Source of the DNA: Chitinophaga sp. MM2321
GTDB lineage: Bacteria > Bacteroidota > Bacteroidia > Chitinophagales > Chitinophagaceae
Direction of reading: 5' to 3'
Assembly: GCF_964033635.1 (NCBI RefSeq)
Contig: NZ_OZ035533.1
Coordinates: 1,240,001 to 1,304,000 of the forward strand
DNA length: 64,000 bases
The notes under the pieces were generated by a model. It saw nothing but the letters and a program-made list of their open reading frames with translations, ran no database searches and was not told the origin of the DNA. Of the stretch, positions 9,268 through 18,643 are shown one piece after another. The position numbers and the translations under genes are program-made. Position 1 is the stretch's first letter. Every line of letters begins with the position of its first letter.

Positions 9268-10452
9268 GTGGAATTGGATCAACAAATAAAAATCTTACTG
9301 GAAAAAGATAACTGGACGGACGAAGAGCGCCGTTGGTTATTGACTTACCTGGATAATACGCCGGCGGGAGAACTAAAAAGCTACCTGTTGCAGCGTTTCC
9401 GGGAAGAGGAAGGTATGGCTGCTAACTTTGATCATGCATTGTCGCAAAGGTTACTGGATAATATTCACCGGCAAATTGCACCGGTGGCAGGTCCGCTGGT
9501 GGTGCCATTCTATCGCCGCGCCTGGAAAGGCATAGCAGTGGCGGCTATGATAGTCCTCCTTTTTGGCGCAGGATATTTTATCCTTTCACAACAGCAAACG
9601 CAAAAAAGAGGGCTGGCAGTGCTGCCGGTTTCCCGGTTTGGTACAGAGGTAGCACCGGGTGGAAATAAAGCGAAACTGGTGCTGGGAAATGGCCAGGAAA
9701 TCCTGCTGGAAGAAACGGCAGATGGTACGATCGCTGCACAAGGCAATGAGCATATCCATAAAGAAAATGCGGCGCTGATGTACGACCATACAAGCGGGCA
9801 CACAGCCGGAGCTACTATCAATACCTTGTCTACACCCAATGGCGGACAGTATAAAGTGGTGCTGTCAGACGGCACAAAAGTGTGGTTGAATGCAGCCAGC
9901 GCATTACAATACCCTGCTGTATTCAATGGCGCTGCAAGAGAAGTGCTACTGACCGGAGAAGCTTATTTTGAAGTAGCGAAAGATGCGGATAAGCCATTCC
10001 TTGTAACCGTAAATGATATACAGGTGCAGGTATTAGGAACCCATTTTAACGTGAAGGCATATACGAACGATAGGCAGGTGACCACCCTCCTCGAAGGCGC
10101 CGTGCGGGTGAAAAAAGGCGCGGCCAGCGTGGTATTGGCGCCCGGACAACAGGCCAGCCCTGACAGGCAGGATGGAACCCTGCGGATGACTTCCGGTGAT
10201 CCCGAACTGGCCCTTGCCTGGAAAAACGGGTTGCTGGCATTTAAAAATGATGCATTACAGGATGTGATGCACAGCATCAGCCGCTGGTATGATGTAGACG
10301 TAGTGTATGAAGCAGATGTTGATAAAGAAGCTATACACGTAAGTGGTGCCATGCGTAAGCAGGAGTATCTGTCCAGGGCCCTGGAAATACTGGAGCTTAC
10401 CGCGGGTATTCATTTTAAAGTTACAGGGCGAACAGTGACCGTTTCCAGATAA
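9268..10452 (+). CDS. FecR-family anti-sigma factor
   Basis: A 394-residue single-pass inner membrane protein. Cytoplasmic N-terminal residues 1-85 would bind the sigma factor, a transmembrane helix lies near 89-106 (VAAMIVLLFGAGYFIL), and the periplasmic part holds a FecR domain (VVLSDGTKVWLNAASALQYP, LTGEAYFEVAKD, VQVLGTHFNVKAY) and a C-terminal DUF4974 domain (VMHSISRWYDVDVVYE). It should pass a signal from the STN domain of the downstream SusC to the upstream sigma factor. The start is GTG at 9268, with TTG at 9274 as an alternative; no ATG fits the N-terminus. Confidence 0.93.
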   Translation: MELDQQIKILLEKDNWTDEERRWLLTYLDNTPAGELKSYLLQRFREEEGMAANFDHALSQRLLDNIHRQIAPVAGPLVVPFYRRAWKGIAVAAMIVLLFGAGYFILSQQQTQKRGLAVLPVSRFGTEVAPGGNKAKLVLGNGQEILLEETADGTIAAQGNEHIHKENAALMYDHTSGHTAGATINTLSTPNGGQYKVVLSDGTKVWLNAASALQYPAVFNGAAREVLLTGEAYFEVAKDADKPFLVTVNDIQVQVLGTHFNVKAYTNDRQVTTLLEGAVRVKKGAASVVLAPGQQASPDRQDGTLRMTSGDPELALAWKNGLLAFKNDALQDVMHSISRWYDVDVVYEADVDKEAIHVSGAMRKQEYLSRALEILELTAGIHFKVTGRTVTVSR

Positions 10453-10546
10453 TTTAATTTAATAAGTAACCAGCAATGGTACACTTGCTGTCATGCCACG
10501 CGCATGCCGGTACGGGAACACATTGCTATTCCACAAACATTATAAC

Positions 10547-13500
10547 ATGAAAGGAACTTTATCTAACAAGCGAAGGTATGGCGGAAAGCCTTTTCGCATC
10601 GTTACATCCGCGTGCATGAAGTGCTGGGTGATGCTGATGGCGGGCATTTTCCTGCAGGCTACTGTTGTTGCACGTGCACAGGAACAACCGCTGACCGTGA
10701 AGGTGAATAACGCCAGCCTGGAAACAGTGTTTCGTATTATCCGTCAGCAAAGTGATTACCTCTTTATTTTCAAGGACGAAAATATGTCCAAAGCCAGGAC
10801 CAAAGTAACGTTACAGGTTGAAAAGGCTACTATCCGGCAGGTAATGGATAAATGCCTGGAAGGGTCTGCCCTTGATTACCGCATCGTTGATAAAACGGTG
10901 ATCCTCGTTGCGAAGGAAGAACAACCACAACAACAATCGCAGGTGGCGCAGGTGATCATATCCGGTACCGTAAAGGATGCCGCTAACGGAGAAGCATTGC
11001 CGGGCGTAACCGTGAGTGTAAAAGGTTCTTCCGCAGGTACGATCACAGATGCGAATGGTCATTTTGATATGAAAGGGGTAACGCCACCGGCTACACTGAT
11101 ATTTTCCTATGTAGGATTTACCACACAACAGGTAGCCGTGAGCAGCCAGCAATCATTGTCTGTTTTGCTGCAACGCGAAAGCCGTTCCATGCAGCAGGTA
11201 GTAGTGATTGGTTATGGTACCCAGAAGAAAACAGAGCTTACCGGTGCTATCAGTTCCTTTAAACCCAATGACCTGAATGCCAGGCCGGTACTGGGTCCTG
11301 ATCAGATGCTGCAAGGCAGGATGGCCGGTGTGAGCGTATCTTCCGCTTCCGGTACACCGGGTGGCGCTGTACGTGTAAGCGTGCGCGGTATTGGTTCACT
11401 GAGCGCCAGTAATGAACCATTGTATGTGATAGACGGGGTGCCGGTAATGCCGCATAATGCTGCCATGTTCAACTTTGGGGAGAATATGAACCCACTGGCT
11501 GAACTGAATCCCAATGACATTGAATCTATAGATGTATTGAAAGATGCTGCTTCCGCGGCCATCTATGGCTCCCGCGCTACCAATGGGGTGATACTGATCA
11601 CCACCAAAAGTGGTAAAAAAGGAAAGGGGCAGGTAAGCGTAAATGCTTATACAAGCATGCAGGAAGTGCCGAACATGAAAAAGCTGAAAATGGCCGATCC
11701 CGACCTGTATGTGGAAGCGGCCAATGAAGGGATTGATAATTACAACAATCAATATGGATACGATCCCGGCAACAGCAAATTCATTCCCTATATCTATAAT
11801 CCTTATCCCGGTCTGCCCGCTACCGACTGGATGGACCAGGTACTGCGCAAGGCTTATACCAAAAGTGTGGATGTAGCTGCATCCGGTGGTTCAGAAAAAA
11901 GTACTTACTATATTTCCGGAGGCTATCTCAACCAGCAGGGTACTATTATTACCAACGGTCTGGAAAAATATATGGCCCGTATTAATTTAACGAGCGAACC
12001 GGTGAGCTGGTTACGTATGGGCGTTAACGTTAGCCTTACCTATTCAAAAAATAACCGCGTACCCGGCTCCAACCTGGGCAGCACTATCATGGGACGCAGC
12101 CTGCCACAGCGGCCATTTGACCGTCCTTACAAACCGGATGGCAGTTATTATGTAGGCGGTACCTCCGACCTGGTATATCATAACCCGCTTCAGATCCTGA
12201 ACGAAGAAGTAGCTTACCTGGAAAATTACCGGGTGCTGGGAAATGTATTCGCAGAAGTGAAACTGGCAAAAGGGCTGGCATTTAAAACCTCCGTGGGTAC
12301 AGACCTGATCTACACACATGACTATATTTATTATAACCAGAACCATCCTTATGGTACCGGTAACGGACGTAATATAGATGACCGGCGTTTGCTGAGTAAC
12401 CTGCTGATAGAAAACACCCTGAGTTATGCAAAGGAATTCGGGAAACTGAAAACTGAATGGCTGGCAGGACAATCCTTTCAGCGTAATATGACCTCTACCA
12501 GTGCAATAGATGGTAACGGTTTTCCTGCACCCTCTTTTGATGTGCTGGCCGCAGCTGCCGTGATCAATAATGCCAACACCAACCTGTATGGCAACGCGAT
12601 GGAATCCTATTTTGGCCGTGGTAACTTTTCCTGGGATGGTAAATACCTGCTGGCGGTATCCATGCGTACTGATGGATCTTCCAGGTTTTCCCCCCAGAAC
12701 CGCTATGGCTATTTCCCTTCCGTATCTGCGGGATGGCAGGTGTCAAAAGAAAATTTCTGGCAGGCCAATGCAACAGACCTGAAGTTGCGTATGAGCTACG
12801 GCGCTACGGGTAACCAGGAAGGTGTGAGTAACTATGCCTACCAATCCCTTACAGGCGGCGGTTACAACTACGACGGCAAGAGCGGTATCGCCATTACCGG
12901 TTACGGAAATGACCTGCTTACCTGGGAAAAAGCACGGCAGTTTGATGCGGGTATGGACCTCTCTTTCTTTAGAGGCGGCCTGAATTTTACCATGGATTAT
13001 TTCCGGAAGAATACCACCAACCTGTTGTACAATATGCCCATACAGGGCACCTCCGGCTTTACCAGCATCACCAGCAACATTGGTTCTATGCTGAACAGTG
13101 GTATTGAACTGGGTGTAAATACCAATCTTAATCTGGGTGCAGTAAACTGGAGCACAGATTTTAATATCTCTTTTATAAAAAACCGGATCACTTCCCTGAT
13201 TGGCAATAGTGATCTGCTATCCATCGGTGGTAACCGCGGATTAAAAGTAGGAGAAGATATCGGCAGCTTATGGATATATAAAATGACCGGCATATTCCAG
13301 GATGATAAAGAAGTACCACAACCCTTATATGATATTGGTGTACGCGCGGGTGATGTGAAATATGAAGATGTAAACGGAGATGGTAATATCGATATCAACG
13401 ACCGGCAGATCGTAGGGAGTTCCAATCCCGATTTTTATGGTGGGTGGAATAATACATTCCGGTACCGCAATTTTGATCTCTCCATATTCCTGAATTATGC

Positions 13501-13927
13501 GGTGGGAGCTGATGTATATGCTACCTGGCGTATTAATACAGAAAGGCTGGGACAGAACGGATTCAACACTTTGGAAAAAATAGCCAACAACCGCTGGACG
13601 GGTCCGGGTACCAGCAATACCGTGCCCAGGGCTATTTACAACCAGGGCTATAATATCTATAATTCCAGCAGGTGGATGGAAGATGGTTCCTTCCTGCGCT
13701 TACGCAGTCTTTCTCTGGGATATGAATTACCGGCTACGATACTGGAAAGAGTAAAAGTAAAACGCTTACGGGTATACGCACAAGCCGATAACCTGTGGTT
13801 GCTAACCCGCTACTCCGGCCTGGATCCGGAAGTAAACTCAGATATGGACCCGCGTTTTATGGGAGAGGATAATCTCATTCTGCCGCAGCCACGTTCTTTC
13901 AATATTGGGATTAACCTGAATTTCTAA
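10547..13927 (+). CDS. SusC/RagA TonB-linked outer membrane transporter with STN domain
   Basis: A 1126-residue TonB-dependent transporter. In order it has a signal peptide ending near ARAQE, a secretin/TonB short N-terminal (STN) domain (LTVKVNNASLETVFRIIRQQ), a carboxypeptidase-D-like beta-sandwich (ISGTVKDAANGEALPGVTV), the SusC plug signature (VVVIGYGTQKKTELTGAIS; YVIDGVP; SIDVLKDAASAAIYGSRATN) and a beta-barrel ending in FNIGINLNF. The STN domain suits signalling to the FecR protein encoded 95 bp upstream. The ATG at 10547 was preferred over the upstream ATG at 10493 because the signal peptide then starts at a normal distance. It forms a pair with the SusD gene 18 bp downstream. Confidence 0.94.
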   Translation: MKGTLSNKRRYGGKPFRIVTSACMKCWVMLMAGIFLQATVVARAQEQPLTVKVNNASLETVFRIIRQQSDYLFIFKDENMSKARTKVTLQVEKATIRQVMDKCLEGSALDYRIVDKTVILVAKEEQPQQQSQVAQVIISGTVKDAANGEALPGVTVSVKGSSAGTITDANGHFDMKGVTPPATLIFSYVGFTTQQVAVSSQQSLSVLLQRESRSMQQVVVIGYGTQKKTELTGAISSFKPNDLNARPVLGPDQMLQGRMAGVSVSSASGTPGGAVRVSVRGIGSLSASNEPLYVIDGVPVMPHNAAMFNFGENMNPLAELNPNDIESIDVLKDAASAAIYGSRATNGVILITTKSGKKGKGQVSVNAYTSMQEVPNMKKLKMADPDLYVEAANEGIDNYNNQYGYDPGNSKFIPYIYNPYPGLPATDWMDQVLRKAYTKSVDVAASGGSEKSTYYISGGYLNQQGTIITNGLEKYMARINLTSEPVSWLRMGVNVSLTYSKNNRVPGSNLGSTIMGRSLPQRPFDRPYKPDGSYYVGGTSDLVYHNPLQILNEEVAYLENYRVLGNVFAEVKLAKGLAFKTSVGTDLIYTHDYIYYNQNHPYGTGNGRNIDDRRLLSNLLIENTLSYAKEFGKLKTEWLAGQSFQRNMTSTSAIDGNGFPAPSFDVLAAAAVINNANTNLYGNAMESYFGRGNFSWDGKYLLAVSMRTDGSSRFSPQNRYGYFPSVSAGWQVSKENFWQANATDLKLRMSYGATGNQEGVSNYAYQSLTGGGYNYDGKSGIAITGYGNDLLTWEKARQFDAGMDLSFFRGGLNFTMDYFRKNTTNLLYNMPIQGTSGFTSITSNIGSMLNSGIELGVNTNLNLGAVNWSTDFNISFIKNRITSLIGNSDLLSIGGNRGLKVGEDIGSLWIYKMTGIFQDDKEVPQPLYDIGVRAGDVKYEDVNGDGNIDINDRQIVGSSNPDFYGGWNNTFRYRNFDLSIFLNYAVGADVYATWRINTERLGQNGFNTLEKIANNRWTGPGTSNTVPRAIYNQGYNIYNSSRWMEDGSFLRLRSLSLGYELPATILERVKVKRLRVYAQADNLWLLTRYSGLDPEVNSDMDPRFMGEDNLILPQPRSFNIGINLNF

Positions 13928-13945
13928 ACGGAAAAAAATATTTTT

Positions 13946-15232
13946 ATGAAACATAAAATATTCACGGCATTATTATCAGGCACACTGCTGTTTTCATCCT
14001 GCAGTAAGTTGCTGGATGTGAAATCGCATTCTGCAGTAGCTACCAATACTTTATCTGCGGCAGATGTGGAATCTTTCCTGACGGGCATTTACAACCGTGT
14101 GCAAAATGCACCAGGGGCAGAGTCTTACATTATTTTTGACCTGGTAGGCGGTAACCTCATTAATTCAGGGGCCACTACCGATGGAGGTATCAACACTTTT
14201 ATCAGTAACATCCTGCGGCCGGAAAATGGTTTGATAAGCACTTCCTGGAATGGATATTATGCTGCTTTATACCAGGTTAATAATTTACTGGAAGCCACTA
14301 CGGTATTACCTGAATCTACCCGCAAAAATGAAATCAGGGGAATCGCACATTTCTTCCGCGGATATATTTATTACAACCTGGTTACCCGTTGGGGCGGTGT
14401 TCCCATCCTGGAAAAAAATACCCAGGAAAAAGTATCGCGGAATACAGCAGCGGAAGTATGGTCATTTATTGAAAACGAGTTGCAGGTAGCCATCGAAAAT
14501 GCACCTGCATATGCATCCGGTGGTTACAACTTTGTTTCCGGTATCGCCGCCAAAGCCTTGATGGCAAGGGTGAAGCTGGCACAAGGCAAAGCTGGAGAAG
14601 CAGGGGTACTGGCAGAAGAGGTGATCACTTCCAACCTGTTCGGCCTGGATGATTTTGAAAAGATCTTCCGTTCACAACAAAATGCGGAAACTATCTTTTC
14701 ATTTAAAAATCTCACCATTGAATCCAGTATAAACATCAGCACATTGTTTTATACCTATGCGCATCCGGTGAAAGGCAGTTATGTATACCGGCCTACCAAC
14801 GAAAGCATGAACCTCTTCGATGCCAGTGATAAACGTGGTCCTGTATCAGTAGATACTTACCAGGGATTGAATGTTATCAATAAATATCCCAGTGGTCAAT
14901 CCGGTACTGACCCGTTAATAGTAATCCGCCTGGCGGAAATGTACCTGATCAGTGCAGAAGCGAATGGCCTCAGCGGGTTAGCGCGGCTGAACGAATTGCG
15001 TACCACACGTGGATTAGCAGCCATCAATCCTGGCGGTGAAGCGGATTACCTGAACGCCGTATTACTGGAAAGAAGACGCGAATTTTTAGGAGAAGGTTTC
15101 CGTTGGTACGACCTGGTAAGATTGAAAAGAACAACGACCGATCTGGGCCTGGCTGCCCGTGAAGCGAAATTTCCGCTCCCTATGAACGAGCTGGCACTGA
15201 ATAACCTGTTAACACAGAATGATCTGTATTAG
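13946..15232 (+). CDS. SusD/RagB-like lipoprotein
   Basis: A 428-residue lipoprotein with lipobox LLFSSC (Cys near residue 19), followed by the typical KLLDVKSHSAV start. SusD features are LSAADVESFLTGIYN, RGIAHFFRGYIYYNLVTRWG followed by GVPIL, the late helix LIVIRLAEMYLISAEANG, LLERRREFLGEGFRWYDLVR and a C-terminus ending LLTQNDLY. At 428 residues it is shorter than many SusDs (about 500-600), so the ligand loop may be small. It should cap the SusC channel of locus 1. Confidence 0.93.
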   Translation: MKHKIFTALLSGTLLFSSCSKLLDVKSHSAVATNTLSAADVESFLTGIYNRVQNAPGAESYIIFDLVGGNLINSGATTDGGINTFISNILRPENGLISTSWNGYYAALYQVNNLLEATTVLPESTRKNEIRGIAHFFRGYIYYNLVTRWGGVPILEKNTQEKVSRNTAAEVWSFIENELQVAIENAPAYASGGYNFVSGIAAKALMARVKLAQGKAGEAGVLAEEVITSNLFGLDDFEKIFRSQQNAETIFSFKNLTIESSINISTLFYTYAHPVKGSYVYRPTNESMNLFDASDKRGPVSVDTYQGLNVINKYPSGQSGTDPLIVIRLAEMYLISAEANGLSGLARLNELRTTRGLAAINPGGEADYLNAVLLERRREFLGEGFRWYDLVRLKRTTTDLGLAAREAKFPLPMNELALNNLLTQNDLY

Positions 15233-15268
15233 TAAGCCTCTTTCTTAATAAAGAAAAAAGATAGTGAT

Positions 15269-16180
15269 ATGCAAGCAATAAAATTAACTGCTTATATACT
15301 GACCCTGTTGAGTTTTACAGCTTATGCCTGTAAAAAAGATACCGTGGCGCCGCAGCAGGTGGTCATCAAAAGCCCGCTGACACAACTGATTCTGGATAGC
15401 AGCCAACTGGTGGCTACTGTATTCTCTGATACTGCTTTCACCGTGAGTGAAGGCGTGGAAGAAACAGATATTCATTTCCTGAATAAGAAAGGATATAGCA
15501 CACGGGTATTTATCCTGAAGGTAGATATGAACCATCCGGGTGTGCGGTTACAGGCAGGTACCCCTTACGGGCTGACCGGCTTTGCACTGCAAACTGTTCC
15601 GGACATGGCAAAGTATATCGATTCCAGTGGCAACCGGGTAATGGCGGCCTTAAATGCTGACTTCTTCAGCACTACGGGCGAGCCGCGCGGCGTGGTGATC
15701 AAAGATGGCAAAGTGATGAAAACTACCTGGGCAAATGCTCGTAGTCAGACGTTCCTGGGTGTACTGAATAACGGCAAGGCATATATTGGTGAGCGGGCAG
15801 ATTTCCCGGTAATGCAGCCGCAACTGAAAGATGCCCTGGGCGGTGGTCCGATGCTGGTAAAAGAAAATGAATTGCAAACGCAAACGGATCTGTCAATAGA
15901 ACCACGTACTGCTGTGGGAATAAGTGATAACGGCGTATTGTATTTCGCTGTAGTGGATGGCCGCAGCTTTTATTATTCCAATGGTATGACCCTTCCTGAG
16001 ATGGGCATGTTGTTGAAAGCCTGTGGCGCTACCAAAGCGATCAATCTGGATGGCGGCGGATCCTCCACATTTATGATCCGTCATCCGCTGGCAGATGTTT
16101 GGCAGGTGCGTAACAAACCTTCCGATGGTAATAACAGGGCAGTAGGTAACGGGTGGATGATAATAAACGGGAAGCCTTAA
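15269..16180 (+). CDS. Phosphodiester glycosidase (NAGPA-like) lipoprotein
   Basis: A 303-residue protein with a lipoprotein signal (Cys21 in TAYAC). It matches the phosphodiester glycosidase family (NAGPA domain, formerly DUF2233): NADFF (129-133), GGGPML (191-196), EPRTAVGI and the conserved INLDGGGSSTF (about 259-269). NAGPA, the 'uncovering enzyme', removes a sugar from a phosphodiester, and bacterial relatives are thought to act on phosphodiester-linked or polysaccharide substrates. Here it is the only recognisable hydrolase in locus 1, 36 bp after SusD, so a phosphate-bridged glycan or exopolysaccharide is a reasonable guess for the locus substrate. Confidence 0.87.
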   Translation: MQAIKLTAYILTLLSFTAYACKKDTVAPQQVVIKSPLTQLILDSSQLVATVFSDTAFTVSEGVEETDIHFLNKKGYSTRVFILKVDMNHPGVRLQAGTPYGLTGFALQTVPDMAKYIDSSGNRVMAALNADFFSTTGEPRGVVIKDGKVMKTTWANARSQTFLGVLNNGKAYIGERADFPVMQPQLKDALGGGPMLVKENELQTQTDLSIEPRTAVGISDNGVLYFAVVDGRSFYYSNGMTLPEMGMLLKACGATKAINLDGGGSSTFMIRHPLADVWQVRNKPSDGNNRAVGNGWMIINGKP

Positions 16181-16217
16181 TACCTCATTCATTTACAAAA
16201 AATAAAGATCATTGATA

Positions 16218-17534
16218 ATGAGAAATATTTTATGCTGTTTGTTATTGATGGCAGGGGTAGTCTTATCATCCTGTCAAAAGGATCATGAAACTGCTGCGGT
16301 GAAGGGCCTGGTGATTACATCCATCTGGCCGGCCAGCGGTATTCCTGCTACTATCGTTACCATCAACGGTAAAAACTTTAGTGGCGTACGGGAAAATAAT
16401 ACGGTGAAGTTTAACGGCGTGCAGGCTATTGTTATAGAAGCATCGGCCACACAATTACAGGTAGTAAGTCCGGCGAACGGCACTTCCGGAAATGTTACTG
16501 TAACGGTCAACAGCCAGGAAGCAGTAGGCCCCTCATTTGCTTATACAGCGCCACCGGAAGAATATATGGTGAGCACTTTTGCGGGTGAAGGTACTTCAGG
16601 ATCGGTTGAAGGATCTTTTGCTATGGCACGGTTTAAAAATCCGGAAGGCATTACAATAGATGCACAGGGCAATTTTATTGTAACAGACCGCGGTAATAAC
16701 CGGATCCGTAAACTGGGAACCAATGGTATGGTAAGCGCCATCGCCGGTAAGGATGCCGGTGGTTTTAAAGATGGCGATGCCAGTGTAGCGTTGTTTAAAT
16801 TGCCGTGGAGAGCTGCGGTAGATGCACAGGGAAATATGTATGTAGCTGACCGCGACAATCACCGCATCCGTAAAATAACACCGGCAGGTGTGGTAAGCAC
16901 ATTTGCGGGTACCGGTACTGCGGGGTTTGAAGATGGTCCTGCTGCTACTGCGAAGTTCAATCAGCCCATTGATATCACACTGGATCCAGCAGGCAATCTT
17001 TATGTGGCAGACAACCTGAATCATCGTATCCGTAAAATAGCTACAGACGGCAGTGTGAGCACCGTTGCCGGAGATGGCACTGCCGGTTTCGCTGATGGAA
17101 CAGGTACAGCTGCAAAACTCAGAAACCCCAGCGGTATTGATATGGATAAGGACGGCAACCTGGTAGTAGCCGACCGGACCAATCATCGCATCCGGATGAT
17201 TGCACCGGATGGTGTAGTGACCACAATAGCCGGCGATGGCGTTTCAGGTTATAAGGACGGCGCTGCGGCGGCTGCACGGTTTGCCGATCCATACGGCATT
17301 ACAGTAGATCATGCAGGCAATATTATTGTGGCGGACCTAAGCAACAACAAGATCAGGAAAATAACAGCGGAAGGCATCGTCAGCACGGTAGCAGGTACCA
17401 GTAATGGTTTTGCAAATGGAGCCGGTGGTGGCGCGCAGTTCAGCCAGCCTACTGACGTATGTGTAGATGCAGATGATAATATTTATGTGGCTGATCTGGG
17501 AAATCACCGCATCCGGAAAATATCGCTGAAATAA
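16218..17534 (+). CDS. IPT/TIG and NHL-repeat lipoprotein
   Basis: A 438-residue surface lipoprotein with lipobox VVLSSC near residue 20. An IPT/TIG Ig-like domain (VITSIWPASGIPATIVTING) spans about residues 33-115, followed by a six-bladed NHL propeller. The six blade motifs are NFIVTDRGNNRIRKL, NMYVADRDNHRIRKI, NLYVADNLNHRIRKI, NLVVADRTNHRIRMI, NIIVADLSNNKIRKI and NIYVADLGNHRIRKI. This architecture is common as the last gene of SusCD loci, where such proteins serve as extra surface glycan-binding proteins. The ATG at 16218 was chosen over the TTG two codons upstream. It ends locus 1 just before a strong terminator. Confidence 0.88.
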   Translation: MRNILCCLLLMAGVVLSSCQKDHETAAVKGLVITSIWPASGIPATIVTINGKNFSGVRENNTVKFNGVQAIVIEASATQLQVVSPANGTSGNVTVTVNSQEAVGPSFAYTAPPEEYMVSTFAGEGTSGSVEGSFAMARFKNPEGITIDAQGNFIVTDRGNNRIRKLGTNGMVSAIAGKDAGGFKDGDASVALFKLPWRAAVDAQGNMYVADRDNHRIRKITPAGVVSTFAGTGTAGFEDGPAATAKFNQPIDITLDPAGNLYVADNLNHRIRKIATDGSVSTVAGDGTAGFADGTGTAAKLRNPSGIDMDKDGNLVVADRTNHRIRMIAPDGVVTTIAGDGVSGYKDGAAAAARFADPYGITVDHAGNIIVADLSNNKIRKITAEGIVSTVAGTSNGFANGAGGGAQFSQPTDVCVDADDNIYVADLGNHRIRKISLK

Positions 17535-17541
17535 TAGCTGG

Positions 17542-17599
17542 TTCATTAAAAATAAAACCCGGTTTGCAGGAAGGCAAACCGGGTTTTATTTTTAATGAA
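17542..17599. terminator. Strong bidirectional terminator, perfect 26-bp stem
   Basis: Arms 17542-17567 and 17574-17599 are perfectly complementary over 26 bp around a 6-nt AGGAAG loop. The GC core AACCCGGTTTGC is flanked by AT-rich arms that give a T run in either direction. It lies between convergent genes: the last gene of locus 1 and the FadR-type regulator of locus 2. Confidence 0.92.
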
Positions 17600-17606
17600 A
17601 TACTGC

Positions 17607-18302
17607 TCAGTAACTAAATACAGTACCTGTAAAATAAGGGGAGAGGTGTTTGTAAATAGCCGTTCTGAACTCCTGCGGTGTCCCGTTTTTCAATATGTTC
17701 AAGAGATCTTTATGTGTTATCGGGTCCTGGATTTTGTTTTTCGGATCCTTCGGAATGTTTTTATATACATGATCAAATATCGGGAAAAGCAATATCTGGA
17801 AACGCCGGAGTGTTTCATTACCTGACATTTCGTACAGCTTGCCATGAAATTCTATCTCGTCTTCCTTCGTGAGGGATTTCATTTTTATCTGCCTTTCAAC
17901 AATTTCTTCCAACTCTTTTATTCCTTTTGCCGTTTTGCGTTCAAAGAGCACTTCCGCAAGTCCCATCTCCAGGATCAACCGCAATTCGAAAATATCTTTC
18001 AAGGTGTTTTTCCCAAGTATGTAGGGGTTTAATACCCGTTCTATTCCTCCCAGTATATCCGGCCTGGCCATAATCATGCCTTTGCGCGGACGGGTTTCTA
18101 TCATTCCCAGCATCCGGAGCCTGCTCAATGCTTCCCGCACAACATTCCGGCTAACCTGCATATTCTCCGCAATTTCCATCTCATTCGGAAGTGGATCTCC
18201 CGGCTTAAATGCATGTTCTTCAAAGAATTCCCGCAGTTTATTTTCCACTCTATCTGTTAAAGACAAACTTGGTAGTGGCTTCAATATTGGGCTTGTTTCC
18301 AT
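17607..18302 (-). CDS. FadR/GntR-family transcriptional regulator
   Basis: A 231-residue repressor-like protein. The N-terminal winged helix (FKPGDPLPNEMEIAENMQVS, RNVVREALSRLRMLGMIETR, PRKGMIM) is typical of GntR proteins. The C-terminal FCD domain is all-helical and keeps the metal/effector-site pattern, with EFHGKLYEMSGN, a His in ITHKDLLNIL and another in IYKHL. FadR-subfamily members usually respond to sugar acids, organic acids or related small molecules. It is divergent from the locus 2 SusC gene, and the intergenic region carries a palindrome fitting the FadR-type operator. This makes it the likely local regulator, replacing the sigma/anti-sigma pair seen at loci 1 and 3. Confidence 0.93.
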   Translation of the reverse strand: METSPILKPLPSLSLTDRVENKLREFFEEHAFKPGDPLPNEMEIAENMQVSRNVVREALSRLRMLGMIETRPRKGMIMARPDILGGIERVLNPYILGKNTLKDIFELRLILEMGLAEVLFERKTAKGIKELEEIVERQIKMKSLTKEDEIEFHGKLYEMSGNETLRRFQILLFPIFDHVYKNIPKDPKNKIQDPITHKDLLNILKNGTPQEFRTAIYKHLSPYFTGTVFSY

Positions 18303-18338
18303 AACGAATTGAAAATGAGTGATTAGTGTTTATAAATG

Positions 18339-18346
18339 CAAAAATA
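18339..18346 (-). promoter_or_regulatory. Candidate -7 element of the FadR-type regulator gene
   Basis: On the minus strand this reads TATTTTTG, an exact TAnnTTTG match, 36 bp upstream of the regulator start codon. No good -33 TTTG is seen at 19-21 bp, so support is limited to the -7 box and its position. Confidence 0.35.
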
Positions 18347-18402
18347 GGTCATAATATTAAATGACATGAATAAATTTTTCATTTTTTTTAAAAATAAAAT
18401 AA

Positions 18403-18419
18403 TATGTTTGTCCTACAAA
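18403..18419 (+). promoter_or_regulatory. Candidate locus 2 promoter -7 box overlapped by a FadR-type operator
   Basis: TATGTTTG at 18403-18410 matches the Bacteroidota -7 consensus TAnnTTTG exactly. Overlapping it at 18407-18419 is the palindrome TTTGT-CCT-ACAAA, which fits TnGTnnnACnA, the general operator pattern of the FadR subfamily. A protein bound here would cover the -7 box and the likely start of transcription, so repression released by an effector is the simplest model. The -33 region is only an A/T-rich tract. The rest of the 341-bp gap between the regulator and SusC (18303-18643) is AT-rich, with no further gene or clear structure. Confidence 0.55.
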
Positions 18420-18643
18420 TGAATTTATAGATTTATAGAAAGAATAAATCGCATTCAACCAACATCCGTTTTGACATACTATGGTAACAATCAACCATTA
18501 GATAAGTAAATGAATTTCAGTGAAAAGAGTAGGCCAGGTATCCTCGACAAGTGAATGAACAGATAGCCTATAGCTGGCAGTTAATGAACGCATCGTTTTG
18601 ATCAATGACCAATTATCTTCTTAATCATCAAAAAACTAGAACA

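Noticed and set aside
15245..15262. Short TTTCTT/AAGAAA repeat after the locus 1 SusD as a terminator
   Set aside because: Only 6 A/T-rich pairs, no GC core, and the next co-oriented gene starts 36 bp after the SusD stop.
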